Shown: in pieces, positions 1 through 8,412 of the stretch
Position numbering within the stretch: the stretch's first letter is position 1
Layout: each line of letters opens with the position of its first letter
Assembly (NCBI GenBank): GCA_026693085.1
Contig: JAPLNB010000347.1
Location: 1-48,829, forward strand
Direction: 5' to 3'
Length of the DNA stretch: 48,829 nucleotides
Origin: Planctomycetota bacterium
GTDB lineage: Bacteria; Planctomycetota; Phycisphaerae; Tepidisphaerales; Tepidisphaeraceae
The notes under the pieces: generated by a model
Seen by the model: the letters and a program-made list of their open reading frames with translations, nothing else
Told to the model about the DNA's origin: nothing
Databases searched by the model: none
Position numbers and translations under genes: made by a program

Positions 1-2
1 GT

Positions 3-284
3 GCAAACGCCATCGAAACCAGCGGCTTCCTCGCTCCCGTTGTCCTCAGCGACAAGTGCGTCGGCTGCGGCCTCTGTCAGACGCGATGCCACATGATTCA
101 CGTAAAACAGAAGCACCTGCTGGGCCGAACCGCCATCGAGAACTACGCCGGCGACGGAAGAGAAGACCGCCTGCGGAGCGGCTCCTACATTGCCCTGCGC
201 CAGAGGCGGCAATACGAACGGTCGCAGATCAAGCCCCCACAGACACAGAGCGGCAATGGCTATCTGCCGGACTTCCTCAAGTGA
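3..284 (+). CDS. 4Fe-4S ferredoxin-type protein, C-terminal fragment
   Basis: An open frame runs in from the left edge and stops at 284, giving 93 residues. It contains one complete 4Fe-4S binding motif, CVGCGLCQTRC (C-x2-C-x2-C-x3-C), after a short stretch reading VVLSDKCVGCG. A basic tail follows with the segment GREDRLRSGSY and the end GNGYLPDFLK. Cys patterns of this kind bind a cubane cluster for electron transfer. The tail resembles the ends of NapG/MauM-like polyferredoxins, but that family call is an inference because the rest of the protein lies outside the window. It points toward the glycan island, but 129 bases of non-coding DNA and a strong new ribosome binding site separate the two. 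I do not link their functions. Confidence 0.72.
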   Translation, partial: ANAIETSGFLAPVVLSDKCVGCGLCQTRCHMIHVKQKHLLGRTAIENYAGDGREDRLRSGSYIALRQRRQYERSQIKPPQTQSGNGYLPDFLK

Positions 285-413
285 GACCGGAGAACAACGT
301 CACCGCTTCCTGGCCGATATGACCTGAGGAAGGGGACTTGAGGATCGATCTCGTAGCGGGAATTGTCCGGATGCCGAGGCGAACCACATGGGAAGTGCAA
401 AGAGGAGGCACCT

Positions 414-3400
414 GTGAAAGCCGCAAGAACCTGGTTGACCCCAGCCGTGTTGGTGGCGTGCATGATTCCTCAGGGCAGAGCTCAAGTGAGCGGTGAGAAA
501 GTGCTGCGATTCAGCTTCGGCACACCCACCTCGGTCACGCGTGCCGGCTTCACCAAGGTCACAGGCAAAGAGGCGTTCACCCCCGAAAAAGGTTACGGGT
601 TTGAGTCCACGCTGGGGCTGCTGGCCTTCGATCGCGGCGGCTCCCTGATCGAGCGACCGAAAGATGAATACACCGCCTCTGTCTATGGTGCGTACCGGAC
701 CACGTCGGATATCACATGCGCGCTCATCGAGGGCCCAAGCGATAACGCTTTCCTTGTCGCGTTGCCCGATGGTCAGTACACGGTCTGGCTGATCGCCGCC
801 GACCCGGAATGGGACCCGCCGCTTTTCGAGGTGTGGGCCAACGGCGAAAAGAAGCTCGATGTGCGTATCCCCCGGGCCAGGTTCGTCCATATGGAACCGT
901 TCCAGGCCCGCGCCACGGACGGCCGACTGCGGATCGAACTGAAGGGCCTGCACGGCTGGATACTGAATGGTTTGGTGATCGGCAAAGAAGGACCTGAGCT
1001 GGCCGATGTCATTGCCAAACTGGAGCGCGACATTTTCTTCCTCACCGAGCAGGAGCTGTCGAACTGGAAGGAAATCAAGTCCGTGCCCGCAAATCCGCCG
1101 CTGGAGTTGACGGCGGCGGAGCGAGAGAAGGGATACGTGGTCTTCCCGGCCGATTATGCCCAGCAGATTGCTCCGAGCTTCGTTCCCGCTCGCGCGGCGA
1201 TCGGCCGACCGCTCACAGCATTTGCCACGTCGGGCGAGTTTGAGCCGGCAACGCTCTGCGTTTCGGCTCTCAAGGATTTGGGAAACGTCGCGGTGGAGCT
1301 ATCGGACTTCATCGGAGAAACGGCCGATCAGCGAATCGCTCGACAGAATGTGAGCGTCGGCATCGTCCGTTGCATGCCTGCGCGTGCGAGCGATTGGGGC
1401 GGCAAAGGCCAGTACCGCGTCGTGCCGGAGATGATTGAGCCTCTCCTCGGCCGCGCCTGCCGCGTGCAGCCAGGCCAGGTCAAACAGTGGTGGCTCACAG
1501 CGCGTGTGCCCCAGGACACCCCCGCCGGGCGCTACCGGATGTCCCTGACCGTTCGACCGCAACATGCGCCGCCGACCGTTTTGGAGTGGCGCCTGCTCGT
1601 CCTGCCGTTTCAACTTGTTCGTCCCGCGGATAAGCACTGGGGCACATGGCTGGATAGCTTTCCGCCGGTTGGAGGCTTGCACGGGCCGGCGCGGCGCGGG
1701 CGAAACGTGCCGGCCGAAGCGGATCGACTGGCGAAAGCGGACATGACGGACTATCGCGGTCACGGCTTTGATCTGGTGATGCTCAATTACTATTTCAGCG
1801 CCAAGGAGAACGCCGACGGCACGTTCAGTTATGGTCTGTCCACGCTTCCCCAGGATTTGGAGTACCTCAAGGCACTGGGTTCGAGCGCGCCCATGGTCAT
1901 CACCTTCGAATACACTTGCAGAGACTGGGAATACCGCTTCGCTGAGCCGGAAAAAAAGCACATCCCCGGCACGTTTAGCCCCAAAGCGCACAAGGCCATC
2001 GTCGGGCTCGTGAAACATATTCATGACGAAGCCCAGCGCCGCGGCTGGCCCAAGCTCTACTTCTATCCAATCGACGAGCCTGGCAACAACAAGACCGAGA
2101 ACCGCATGCTCTTCGCCAAGAGCGTCCTGAGCTTTGTCCACGAAGTTCCCGGCTGCCAGACCGCCACCACGCTTACGGCCGGTGACGTGCAGCGGCTCGG
2201 CGACAACGTGGACGTGCGGATCTACGCCTACGGTTATTACAGTCGAAACAACGTCATCCAGGAGACGATGCAGGGTCACCCATTCTGGTACTACAACAAC
2301 GGGATGTTCTACGGGCACAGCACGCTCGCTTCGCGCGGCTTCGCGGGCTTCGAGTTCCTTCGCTCGGGTGCTGAAGTGACTACGGCCTGGGGCTTTGCCG
2401 CCACGCAGGCCAATCCCTACAACGACTTTGACGGCGGCCACAAGGACTGGAACGTGATCTTCCCCGGTGTGGATACGCCGACGCCGACGATTTACTGGGA
2501 ACTCTGCCGCGAAGGCGTGGACGATTGCCGGTATGTGGCGACCTTGCAGCAGCAGATCCGCCAGGCCAAGGAGCCGGGCAAGACAGCCCACGCGCAACGG
2601 GCCGAGAGAGTGCTGGAGCCGCTCCTTGCGGCTGATACGCCGACGATCGACAATCCGTTGGCGTTTGGGCGGTACCGCTGGCGTATCGCCAGGGAAATCC
2701 TAGCCTTGCAGGGCGACCGCCAACTCGCCTTGCCGTTCGCGGCGGTCGCGGACAATCCACCCAGGCCGATCAAGCTCGGTCCAAACCTCGTTGAGGACAA
2801 TTCTTTTGATGATCCCCCGCAGGCCGACGGCCTGCCCAGTGGCAGCTACCACATAGGCTATCCGAAGGCGAAAGAGAAGCCGGTCGGGGCCTTGAGAGTG
2901 ACCGACGAGGTCGCCCACTCGGGCCGATTCTCGCTGAAGTGGGACCTTAGCAAAGTCGCCGACGCAGCATCCGCAGGCAGGGATCCTCGTTGGCTCACCG
3001 TCAACGTGGTGCTTGCGAGCGACACAGTGAAGAGCTTGCGTGGCAAGCGGGTCAAAGTCGGATACTGGTTGAGACTTGGCGGCGGCACGACGGTGCCAGG
3101 CCTGGGTCTGCGCCAAAACCTCAAAGAAGGACCGGGCGAAGGCTTCTATTACAAAGGCGGCGTCGAAGACCCTGCCGTTTGGAACCACTTTGAGACCGAA
3201 GGCCGCCTTAGCAACGACCTGGAGAGCATGGACATTCACACGTGGTGCGCCATTCCGGAAGCCGAGTTGGCCAAGGGATGTTTCTTCTACATCGACGACC
3301 TTTCGCTGGAAGTGATCGAAGAGCCGCCGTTGTCAGTCGCAACGCCGCTCGATGAATACTACATTGGTGAAACGATCCCATGGAGCATCACCGCCACCTC

Positions 3401-3617
3401 ATCGACGGGCCAGATCACGGTTGTGCTTCTGGCGGGCGATCGGGTCATTGCGGAACAGGCGCGCAATGCCGAAACGGGACTGTTGCGCGGCACGTTCGAC
3501 AGTGGCAAGCTTCAGCCCGGCATTTACACTGTACGAGCGACGATGGGCTCGCCGCAAGCGCCTCTGCAAACCGCCCGACGGCAGATCATCGTCTGTCCGG
3601 ATCCGTTTGCGTGGTAG
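414..3617 (+). CDS. secreted DUF4091/GH123-like glycoside hydrolase
   Basis: This is a 1067-residue exported protein. I start it at GTG 414 because AGAGGAGG lies five bases upstream at 401-408. The N-terminus is then a clean signal peptide (MKAARTWLTPAVLVACMIPQGRAQ), and in-frame codons further upstream give a non-signal leader. An N-terminal beta-sandwich region is followed by a barrel-like part that carries YPIDEPG (D554-E555) near its middle. An adjacent Asp-Glu pair is the catalytic dyad in GH123 N-acetyl-galactosaminidases and related DUF4091 proteins. The segment around the WNVIFPG and YWELCREGVDD motifs is typical of DUF4091. The last 250 residues look like beta-sandwich carbohydrate-binding or Ig-like modules. 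The family call is fairly safe and the substrate is unknown. A CotH-family gene begins 27 bases downstream on the same strand, so the two are probably cotranscribed. Confidence 0.75.
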   Translation: MKAARTWLTPAVLVACMIPQGRAQVSGEKVLRFSFGTPTSVTRAGFTKVTGKEAFTPEKGYGFESTLGLLAFDRGGSLIERPKDEYTASVYGAYRTTSDITCALIEGPSDNAFLVALPDGQYTVWLIAADPEWDPPLFEVWANGEKKLDVRIPRARFVHMEPFQARATDGRLRIELKGLHGWILNGLVIGKEGPELADVIAKLERDIFFLTEQELSNWKEIKSVPANPPLELTAAEREKGYVVFPADYAQQIAPSFVPARAAIGRPLTAFATSGEFEPATLCVSALKDLGNVAVELSDFIGETADQRIARQNVSVGIVRCMPARASDWGGKGQYRVVPEMIEPLLGRACRVQPGQVKQWWLTARVPQDTPAGRYRMSLTVRPQHAPPTVLEWRLLVLPFQLVRPADKHWGTWLDSFPPVGGLHGPARRGRNVPAEADRLAKADMTDYRGHGFDLVMLNYYFSAKENADGTFSYGLSTLPQDLEYLKALGSSAPMVITFEYTCRDWEYRFAEPEKKHIPGTFSPKAHKAIVGLVKHIHDEAQRRGWPKLYFYPIDEPGNNKTENRMLFAKSVLSFVHEVPGCQTATTLTAGDVQRLGDNVDVRIYAYGYYSRNNVIQETMQGHPFWYYNNGMFYGHSTLASRGFAGFEFLRSGAEVTTAWGFAATQANPYNDFDGGHKDWNVIFPGVDTPTPTIYWELCREGVDDCRYVATLQQQIRQAKEPGKTAHAQRAERVLEPLLAADTPTIDNPLAFGRYRWRIAREILALQGDRQLALPFAAVADNPPRPIKLGPNLVEDNSFDDPPQADGLPSGSYHIGYPKAKEKPVGALRVTDEVAHSGRFSLKWDLSKVADAASAGRDPRWLTVNVVLASDTVKSLRGKRVKVGYWLRLGGGTTVPGLGLRQNLKEGPGEGFYYKGGVEDPAVWNHFETEGRLSNDLESMDIHTWCAIPEAELAKGCFFYIDDLSLEVIEEPPLSVATPLDEYYIGETIPWSITATSSTGQITVVLLAGDRVIAEQARNAETGLLRGTFDSGKLQPGIYTVRATMGSPQAPLQTARRQIIVCPDPFAW

Positions 3618-3644
3618 GAAACTGATACAGAGAGAAGGTGCAAC

Positions 3645-5585
3645 ATGTGCATCGGCCACACAGTGGCGACAGGGAGGCGTCTGTCATGGCTCGTCGTGGT
3701 GGTCCTCCTGGCGCAGTCGGGGAGGCTGGCGGCGGAGGATGTCGCCACGCTCAGCTTTTCGGCCAGCAGCGCCGGCACCTATCCGGCGAGTATCAAGGCC
3801 GGCAAGACGATCGAAGCGGACCTGTCGGCCCTGCCGCAGAAGGCCACGATCATCCGCGCTGTGCTTCGGCCGGGCCGCAAAGGGAATCGCCTGACCATCG
3901 CCGTGCCTGCCAGGGCAGAAAGCGTTCCCGCGCCAGTGCCTCGAACGGCGCCGCAAGAACCGCGGAGTGGCCAACCCCCTGAATCGCTCGCGGCTTTGCG
4001 GGCAGACGGCAAGCGTGCTCCAGGCAGCGACGTGTTTGGCCTCACTCGCGTCCATAGACTCCATCTGGCGCTGTCGCTTAAGGAGTGGGAGGCCATGCAG
4101 AACACCAAAGGGGGAATGGCCCCCGGTGTTCCCGGCGGGGCGGACCGGACTGCCGCGGAGAAGCAACAAGGGCCGCGCGACATTCACCTGACCGACTTCG
4201 TTGAATTCCCTTGGGCGCACGCGGATCTTACGGAGGACGGCCAGACTTACAGGAACGTCGGCGTTCGGTATAAGGGCAACTTCACCTATATGGCCTCGAT
4301 GCGGCAACTGAAGCGGCCCCTGAAGCTTGAATTCGACCATTATGATAAAGATGCGCCTCGGTTTCATGGCCTCAGAAAGTTCAACCTTCATGCCAGCGCG
4401 TTGGACCCAACCAAGATACACGAGGTGCTATCCTATGCGGTCTTCCGCGCTGCCGGTGTTGCCGCGCCACGCACCGCGCTGGCCGAAATCACGCTGACCG
4501 TGCCGGGAAAGTACGATCGGGAGTTCGTCGGTTTGTTCACCCTCACCGAGCAGGTGGATAAGCAGTTCTTGAAAGATCGGTTTGGAAACGACCGTGGCTT
4601 GCTGATGAAACCACAGTTGCGCGGCCCCGACTACTTGGGCGAACGTTGGGAAGAATACGATCGCCGCTACCGGCCGCACCGAGAACCCACCTCGGAAGAG
4701 ATCCGGCGGGTCATTGAGTTTGCCAAGCTGGTGAACAACGCGGACGACGAGCAATTCCGCCGCCGGATCGGATCGAACCTTGACATTGACGCTTTCCTTC
4801 GCTTTCTGGCCGCGAATGCTCTGGTGGTGAACCTCGATAGCCCGTTGGCCATGCCGCACAACTACTACATTTACCTCGACGCCCAGACCGGCAAGTTCAT
4901 ATTCTTCCCTTGGGACATGGACCTGGGGCTGGCTGCCTGGCCAATGGGTGGCCCGCCTGAGCAGCAGATGAACCTCAGCCTCCTCCATCCCCATGTCGGT
5001 CAGCACACATTAATCGACCGCCTGTTGGCGATTCCAAGCGTGAAGGAACAATACCTGAAACTCCTTGGGGAGTTGGCAGCAGGCAGTTTCTCGAAGCAGA
5101 CGTTGCTGGAAGCGGTTGGCGCTATTGAGCAGGCCACCAAAGACCCGCTGGCCAGGGAAACCGACGCGGCACTGGCGCGGAACGAACGCGGTGTCAACTC
5201 CGGCTTTGGACTGCCCGCCGGTGGCATGCACGCGCCCGACCCGCGGACATTTGTGGAAAAACGCACCGAGTCCGTTCAGGCGCAACTGGCGGGAAGGAGC
5301 AGCGGCTACATTCCAGTGGCGGGTTTCGGGCCGCCAGGAAGACCGCCAGGGCCCGGTGGTCCGCCCAGACCCGGCATGCCAGACGCCAAGCCGCCGCCGG
5401 CGAGCCTCCAGGCAAAGATGCAGAAAGTCCAGGCGGCCGTGCAGCGTTGGCAGGAGCAGAAGCGAGATCTCTCGCCCGTGGGCCAGATCATGCAGAAGTT
5501 CCAGCCGCTGATGCAAGAGGAGAAATTCGAGGAGGCGGAGGCGATGTTGGACCGGACACTGAAGCTGCTAGGACCAGACAAGTAG
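3645..5585 (+). CDS. secreted CotH-family (spore-coat-kinase-like) protein
   Basis: The product is 646 residues. The ATG at 3645 has an AAGGTG stretch just upstream, and the N-terminus is a signal peptide (RRLSWLVVVVLLAQSGRLAAED). A short beta region at residues 35-80 precedes the CotH fold. Recognisable landmarks are VRYKGN near residue 206, KRPLKLEFD, the LFTLTEQVDKQFLK segment, and FPWDMDLG near 421, which holds the metal and active-site aspartates of CotH-type atypical kinases. After the kinase region comes a Gly/Pro-rich linker and a charged helical C-terminus. In Bacillus, CotH phosphorylates coat proteins; exported planctomycete homologues have no settled role. Its close coupling to a DUF4091 hydrolase suggests action at the cell surface or on a glycan or glycoprotein. 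The minus-strand small gene overlaps its 3' end by 18 bases. Confidence 0.8.
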   Translation: MCIGHTVATGRRLSWLVVVVLLAQSGRLAAEDVATLSFSASSAGTYPASIKAGKTIEADLSALPQKATIIRAVLRPGRKGNRLTIAVPARAESVPAPVPRTAPQEPRSGQPPESLAALRADGKRAPGSDVFGLTRVHRLHLALSLKEWEAMQNTKGGMAPGVPGGADRTAAEKQQGPRDIHLTDFVEFPWAHADLTEDGQTYRNVGVRYKGNFTYMASMRQLKRPLKLEFDHYDKDAPRFHGLRKFNLHASALDPTKIHEVLSYAVFRAAGVAAPRTALAEITLTVPGKYDREFVGLFTLTEQVDKQFLKDRFGNDRGLLMKPQLRGPDYLGERWEEYDRRYRPHREPTSEEIRRVIEFAKLVNNADDEQFRRRIGSNLDIDAFLRFLAANALVVNLDSPLAMPHNYYIYLDAQTGKFIFFPWDMDLGLAAWPMGGPPEQQMNLSLLHPHVGQHTLIDRLLAIPSVKEQYLKLLGELAAGSFSKQTLLEAVGAIEQATKDPLARETDAALARNERGVNSGFGLPAGGMHAPDPRTFVEKRTESVQAQLAGRSSGYIPVAGFGPPGRPPGPGGPPRPGMPDAKPPPASLQAKMQKVQAAVQRWQEQKRDLSPVGQIMQKFQPLMQEEKFEEAEAMLDRTLKLLGPDK

Positions 5586-5660
5586 CCGAAGAATTGCCAG
5601 CATCGCTACCACGGCGGCCAAGTCCCAGGCCCGTGCGCTGATGCGTTTGGCCCGCGTCAT
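5568..5660 (-). CDS. 30-residue single-span membrane peptide
   Basis: This small frame sits just past the GH2-like gene on the same strand. It reads M-T-R-A-K-R-I-S-A-R-A-W-D, followed by a hydrophobic helix of about 16 residues (LAAVVAMLAILRLLV) and the end WS-stop. The basic start and single hydrophobic span predict an inner-membrane peptide with the N-terminus in the cytoplasm. The stop codon TGA of the GH2-like gene is part of the Shine-Dalgarno TGAGGAG, which lies seven bases before this ATG; this is the layout of a translationally coupled gene. Its last codons overlap the end of the convergent CotH gene. The function is unknown. Chance remains possible for so short a frame, but the strong site and the TM-like peptide together are hard to dismiss. 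Confidence 0.5.
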   Translation of the reverse strand: MTRAKRISARAWDLAAVVAMLAILRLLVWS

Positions 5661-5671
5661 TGTTGATCTCC

Positions 5672-8389
5672 TCAGCGAAGTCCAAGCACGTTGATCAAAA
5701 TGCGTTCCGCCACGGGGTCATAGTTGGGTTTGGACGGATCTAAGCGGCGTTGCAGGTCAAGCTGGATGAACAGGATGCGGCCATTGCCCGCGCCGGCGGG
5801 GAGCTCGGCCGCGGTGGTGGTCTTCGCATCCCGCGCCCACAGGATCTTTTTTGCCCGCGCCGAGGCTGGTCCTTCGATCGATGCGAGTCCCACGGTGCCG
5901 GGCAGGCCGTTCCACCGGATGAGCCACTGCGGGTCAATGCCGGAAAGCATGGGATGCTGAACGTCCTGGTTCGGAAACACGCGAGAGAACCGTTGGGCCT
6001 TGCCGATCGTCACGTCGCATAGCTGGGGCCAATCCCAGGATGGCGTTGACAGAACGACCACCCGTCCTCCACGTCCAGCAAAGTCGCAAAGAATTTTTGC
6101 GTTTTGCTTTTCGTCCTCGGTCAGATGCGTGGCGTTCCAGATGACAACCACATGCGTCTCCGGCGACAGCTCGTCGATCTTCTCCGAAGTGCGAAGCCCC
6201 CACGATTGAAAGAACGTTCGCGCGGCGTCGCTGCTGCCGAGCACGACGAATGTGCCCTGCTTGGCCGCGTCGGGCACCACCGGCGGCTTGACCGCTCGCA
6301 CGAACCGTTGGCTGAGCACGGGGCGCCCGGCAATGCCGGTCGTTCGGGCGGTGAGCCAGTAGCTGCCTTCGGCCTCCGGCACCTTCCAGGTGATGGGAGT
6401 CTTGTCGATGGAATCGGCCTTCAGCGAAAAGTCAAAGCTCCATCGGCTCACAGGTTGATCAAAGCACTGCGCCTCTGGAATGAACTGCGGACCTTCCTTG
6501 GTCAACAGCAGATCGACATGGATCTTGGCATCATGCCAGGAATCGTTGATGAGGTGGAGGTCCGTGGTGACCTGTTGCCCTGTCCGGTAATCCGGGTCGA
6601 ACAGGTCGAGGCTCGCAAGAACGAGTGACAGCGAGCTGTGCCAGGCGGCCGACTGAGGCGCGGCGTAGTTGGCCTTCCAGACGGCGCTGCCCTTGCCGGT
6701 CTCCCTGACGCGCGCGGCGAGCCGCGTCCGTGTCCAGCCCGCGTACATGTAGGGCCAGATGCCATCGAGTCTCGCCCGTCGCATCGCCTCGGTGTGCTCG
6801 GCCCCGATCTGCGCAACGGCCAGATCGTTCGCGAGTCTGTCATCCACGCCCGTCCACTGCGTGCGCGGGTGCCCGAAATCATTCATGTATTCCGTGTTCG
6901 TGGTGGTGCGATCGCCGGCCTCCTTCAACCAGCCCGCGATGGCCGGCAGCAGATGGCCTTCATCCGTTTCCGTGACGTTGCCGCAAGGATGGACATCCTG
7001 GTTCTCCTTGGTCCTTGATCCGGTGCGCACCGTCGGGCGGGTGGGATCGAGTCTGTTGACAAAGTCCTGGAAGGGTCCCTCTTCCCACCGGTCGTCGTTC
7101 CGAGACTCGTTGGACAAAACCCACATGATGACCGATGGATGGTTCCACAGCCGGGCCATCCACCCCGCCGAATCGGTCAGCACGTTCCGATGCCAGATCG
7201 CATACTCCTCGGGGGTGAATTTGTAGTCGACGTAGTTGTAGAGCACCGGGAACTCGGCCAGGATCATCGTCCCGTGCTCGTCGCCGATGTCGGCCCAGAG
7301 CCTCGGCGGCGGACGAGTATGCGTGCGAAATGAGTTCATGCTCATCTCCCGCGCCTCGGTGACCAGGTAATCGACTTCATGGCCAGTGATTGTGTCGCCC
7401 CAGTCCCACTCGAAGACCAGGTTTGAGCCGCGCAGCCAAAGGTTCTTGCCATTGAGTCTATAGTGGCGGTCTTTGACGCCGATCTCGCGCATGCCAAAAC
7501 GGAACGTCACGTCGTCGAGGACTCGCCCCGCCTTGGTGAGCTTCACCCGGGCGGTGTAGAGAGGGCACTGCTCATGGGTCCACGGCTTGAAACCGGGCAT
7601 CGGCACTTCGACGAAGAAGTGCTCGCCGCCCAGGGGGTCGGGATCGGGCACGAGCCTGGCCGGCGCTTGGCCTTCCCCAATGACCTGCCCATCCGGCCAG
7701 GGCTGGACCTGCGCAACGATTTTCAGGTCCTCCGCTCGCTGCAGCCCGGTCGGGGTGACGCGGATCTTCACTCGACTATTGGCCAGATCCGGCATCGCCA
7801 GCACCCATTTCATGTAGGCCGTGTCGGCAAAGTCGATCCATACGTCATCCGTCACTTCCGGAATGCCCACACCGAAACCCGCCGGGATCAGGGCATGGCC
7901 GCTACGGCTCTTGCGCACTCCGGCGGCGCCGCGAATCTTCAGCATGATCTGGTTTTCGCCGGCCTTCAGGACGCCTTGCGGGAGGATAACCTGATACGGG
8001 CCGGTCGGTTCGTTCTCGCCGACCTTCTGACCGTTAATGAACGCCGACGCGCCGGAGGCAATACGATTCCATCGCAAGACCGCGAGGCCTTTGGCCTGAG
8101 TGGGAGTGGCGTTGAAGCTCCTGCGTGCCCAGACGAACTTCGTCTGATTCGCCGCCTCCTGGCTCCATTTCATGAACGGCCCCGGCAGAACCACCGGTTG
8201 CCAATCCAGCCGCTGCTGGCCCGCGGCCGTTTCGGCCGGTTCGTCTCCCGCTCCCTTGGCAGACTCCCATTGGCCATTGAGGGACACAGAGTTGGCGCGC
8301 GGCCCCTCATACGCGTGGGCCGTCAGGCTCCGCCAACCGATTCCAAGAAAGGTCAGGATAATTGCCGTGTTCCGCGAGATCATCTGCAT
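5672..8389 (-). CDS. secreted glycoside hydrolase family 2-like enzyme
   Basis: The product is 905 residues. The ATG at 8389 follows AGGAG by eight bases, and an N-terminal hydrophobic signal ends near AHAYEG. The order is that of GH2: a jelly-roll sugar-binding domain (residues about 35-190, with SLNGQW and AFINGQKVGEN), an Ig-like domain to about 300, then a TIM barrel starting at YRLNGKNLWLRGSN. The acid/base glutamate is likely E428 in WVLSNES, and the nucleophile is likely E500 in TTNTEYMNDFG. The region after about 600 is beta-rich and may include a glutamine-amidotransferase-like fold (VVIWNATHLTEDEK). GH2 enzymes cleave beta-galactosides, beta-mannosides or beta-glucuronides; the specificity here cannot be read from sequence alone. 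It heads the minus-strand arm's 3' end, 23 bases downstream of the propeller gene's stop. Confidence 0.82.
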   Translation of the reverse strand: MQMISRNTAIILTFLGIGWRSLTAHAYEGPRANSVSLNGQWESAKGAGDEPAETAAGQQRLDWQPVVLPGPFMKWSQEAANQTKFVWARRSFNATPTQAKGLAVLRWNRIASGASAFINGQKVGENEPTGPYQVILPQGVLKAGENQIMLKIRGAAGVRKSRSGHALIPAGFGVGIPEVTDDVWIDFADTAYMKWVLAMPDLANSRVKIRVTPTGLQRAEDLKIVAQVQPWPDGQVIGEGQAPARLVPDPDPLGGEHFFVEVPMPGFKPWTHEQCPLYTARVKLTKAGRVLDDVTFRFGMREIGVKDRHYRLNGKNLWLRGSNLVFEWDWGDTITGHEVDYLVTEAREMSMNSFRTHTRPPPRLWADIGDEHGTMILAEFPVLYNYVDYKFTPEEYAIWHRNVLTDSAGWMARLWNHPSVIMWVLSNESRNDDRWEEGPFQDFVNRLDPTRPTVRTGSRTKENQDVHPCGNVTETDEGHLLPAIAGWLKEAGDRTTTNTEYMNDFGHPRTQWTGVDDRLANDLAVAQIGAEHTEAMRRARLDGIWPYMYAGWTRTRLAARVRETGKGSAVWKANYAAPQSAAWHSSLSLVLASLDLFDPDYRTGQQVTTDLHLINDSWHDAKIHVDLLLTKEGPQFIPEAQCFDQPVSRWSFDFSLKADSIDKTPITWKVPEAEGSYWLTARTTGIAGRPVLSQRFVRAVKPPVVPDAAKQGTFVVLGSSDAARTFFQSWGLRTSEKIDELSPETHVVVIWNATHLTEDEKQNAKILCDFAGRGGRVVVLSTPSWDWPQLCDVTIGKAQRFSRVFPNQDVQHPMLSGIDPQWLIRWNGLPGTVGLASIEGPASARAKKILWARDAKTTTAAELPAGAGNGRILFIQLDLQRRLDPSKPNYDPVAERILINVLGLR

Positions 8390-8412
8390 GGCATTTGCTC
8401 CTGAGAATGCGA

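Noticed and set aside
1299..2597. 432-codon minus-strand frame opposite the DUF4091 gene
   Set aside because: It is a shadow of the plus-strand gene without a product signature.
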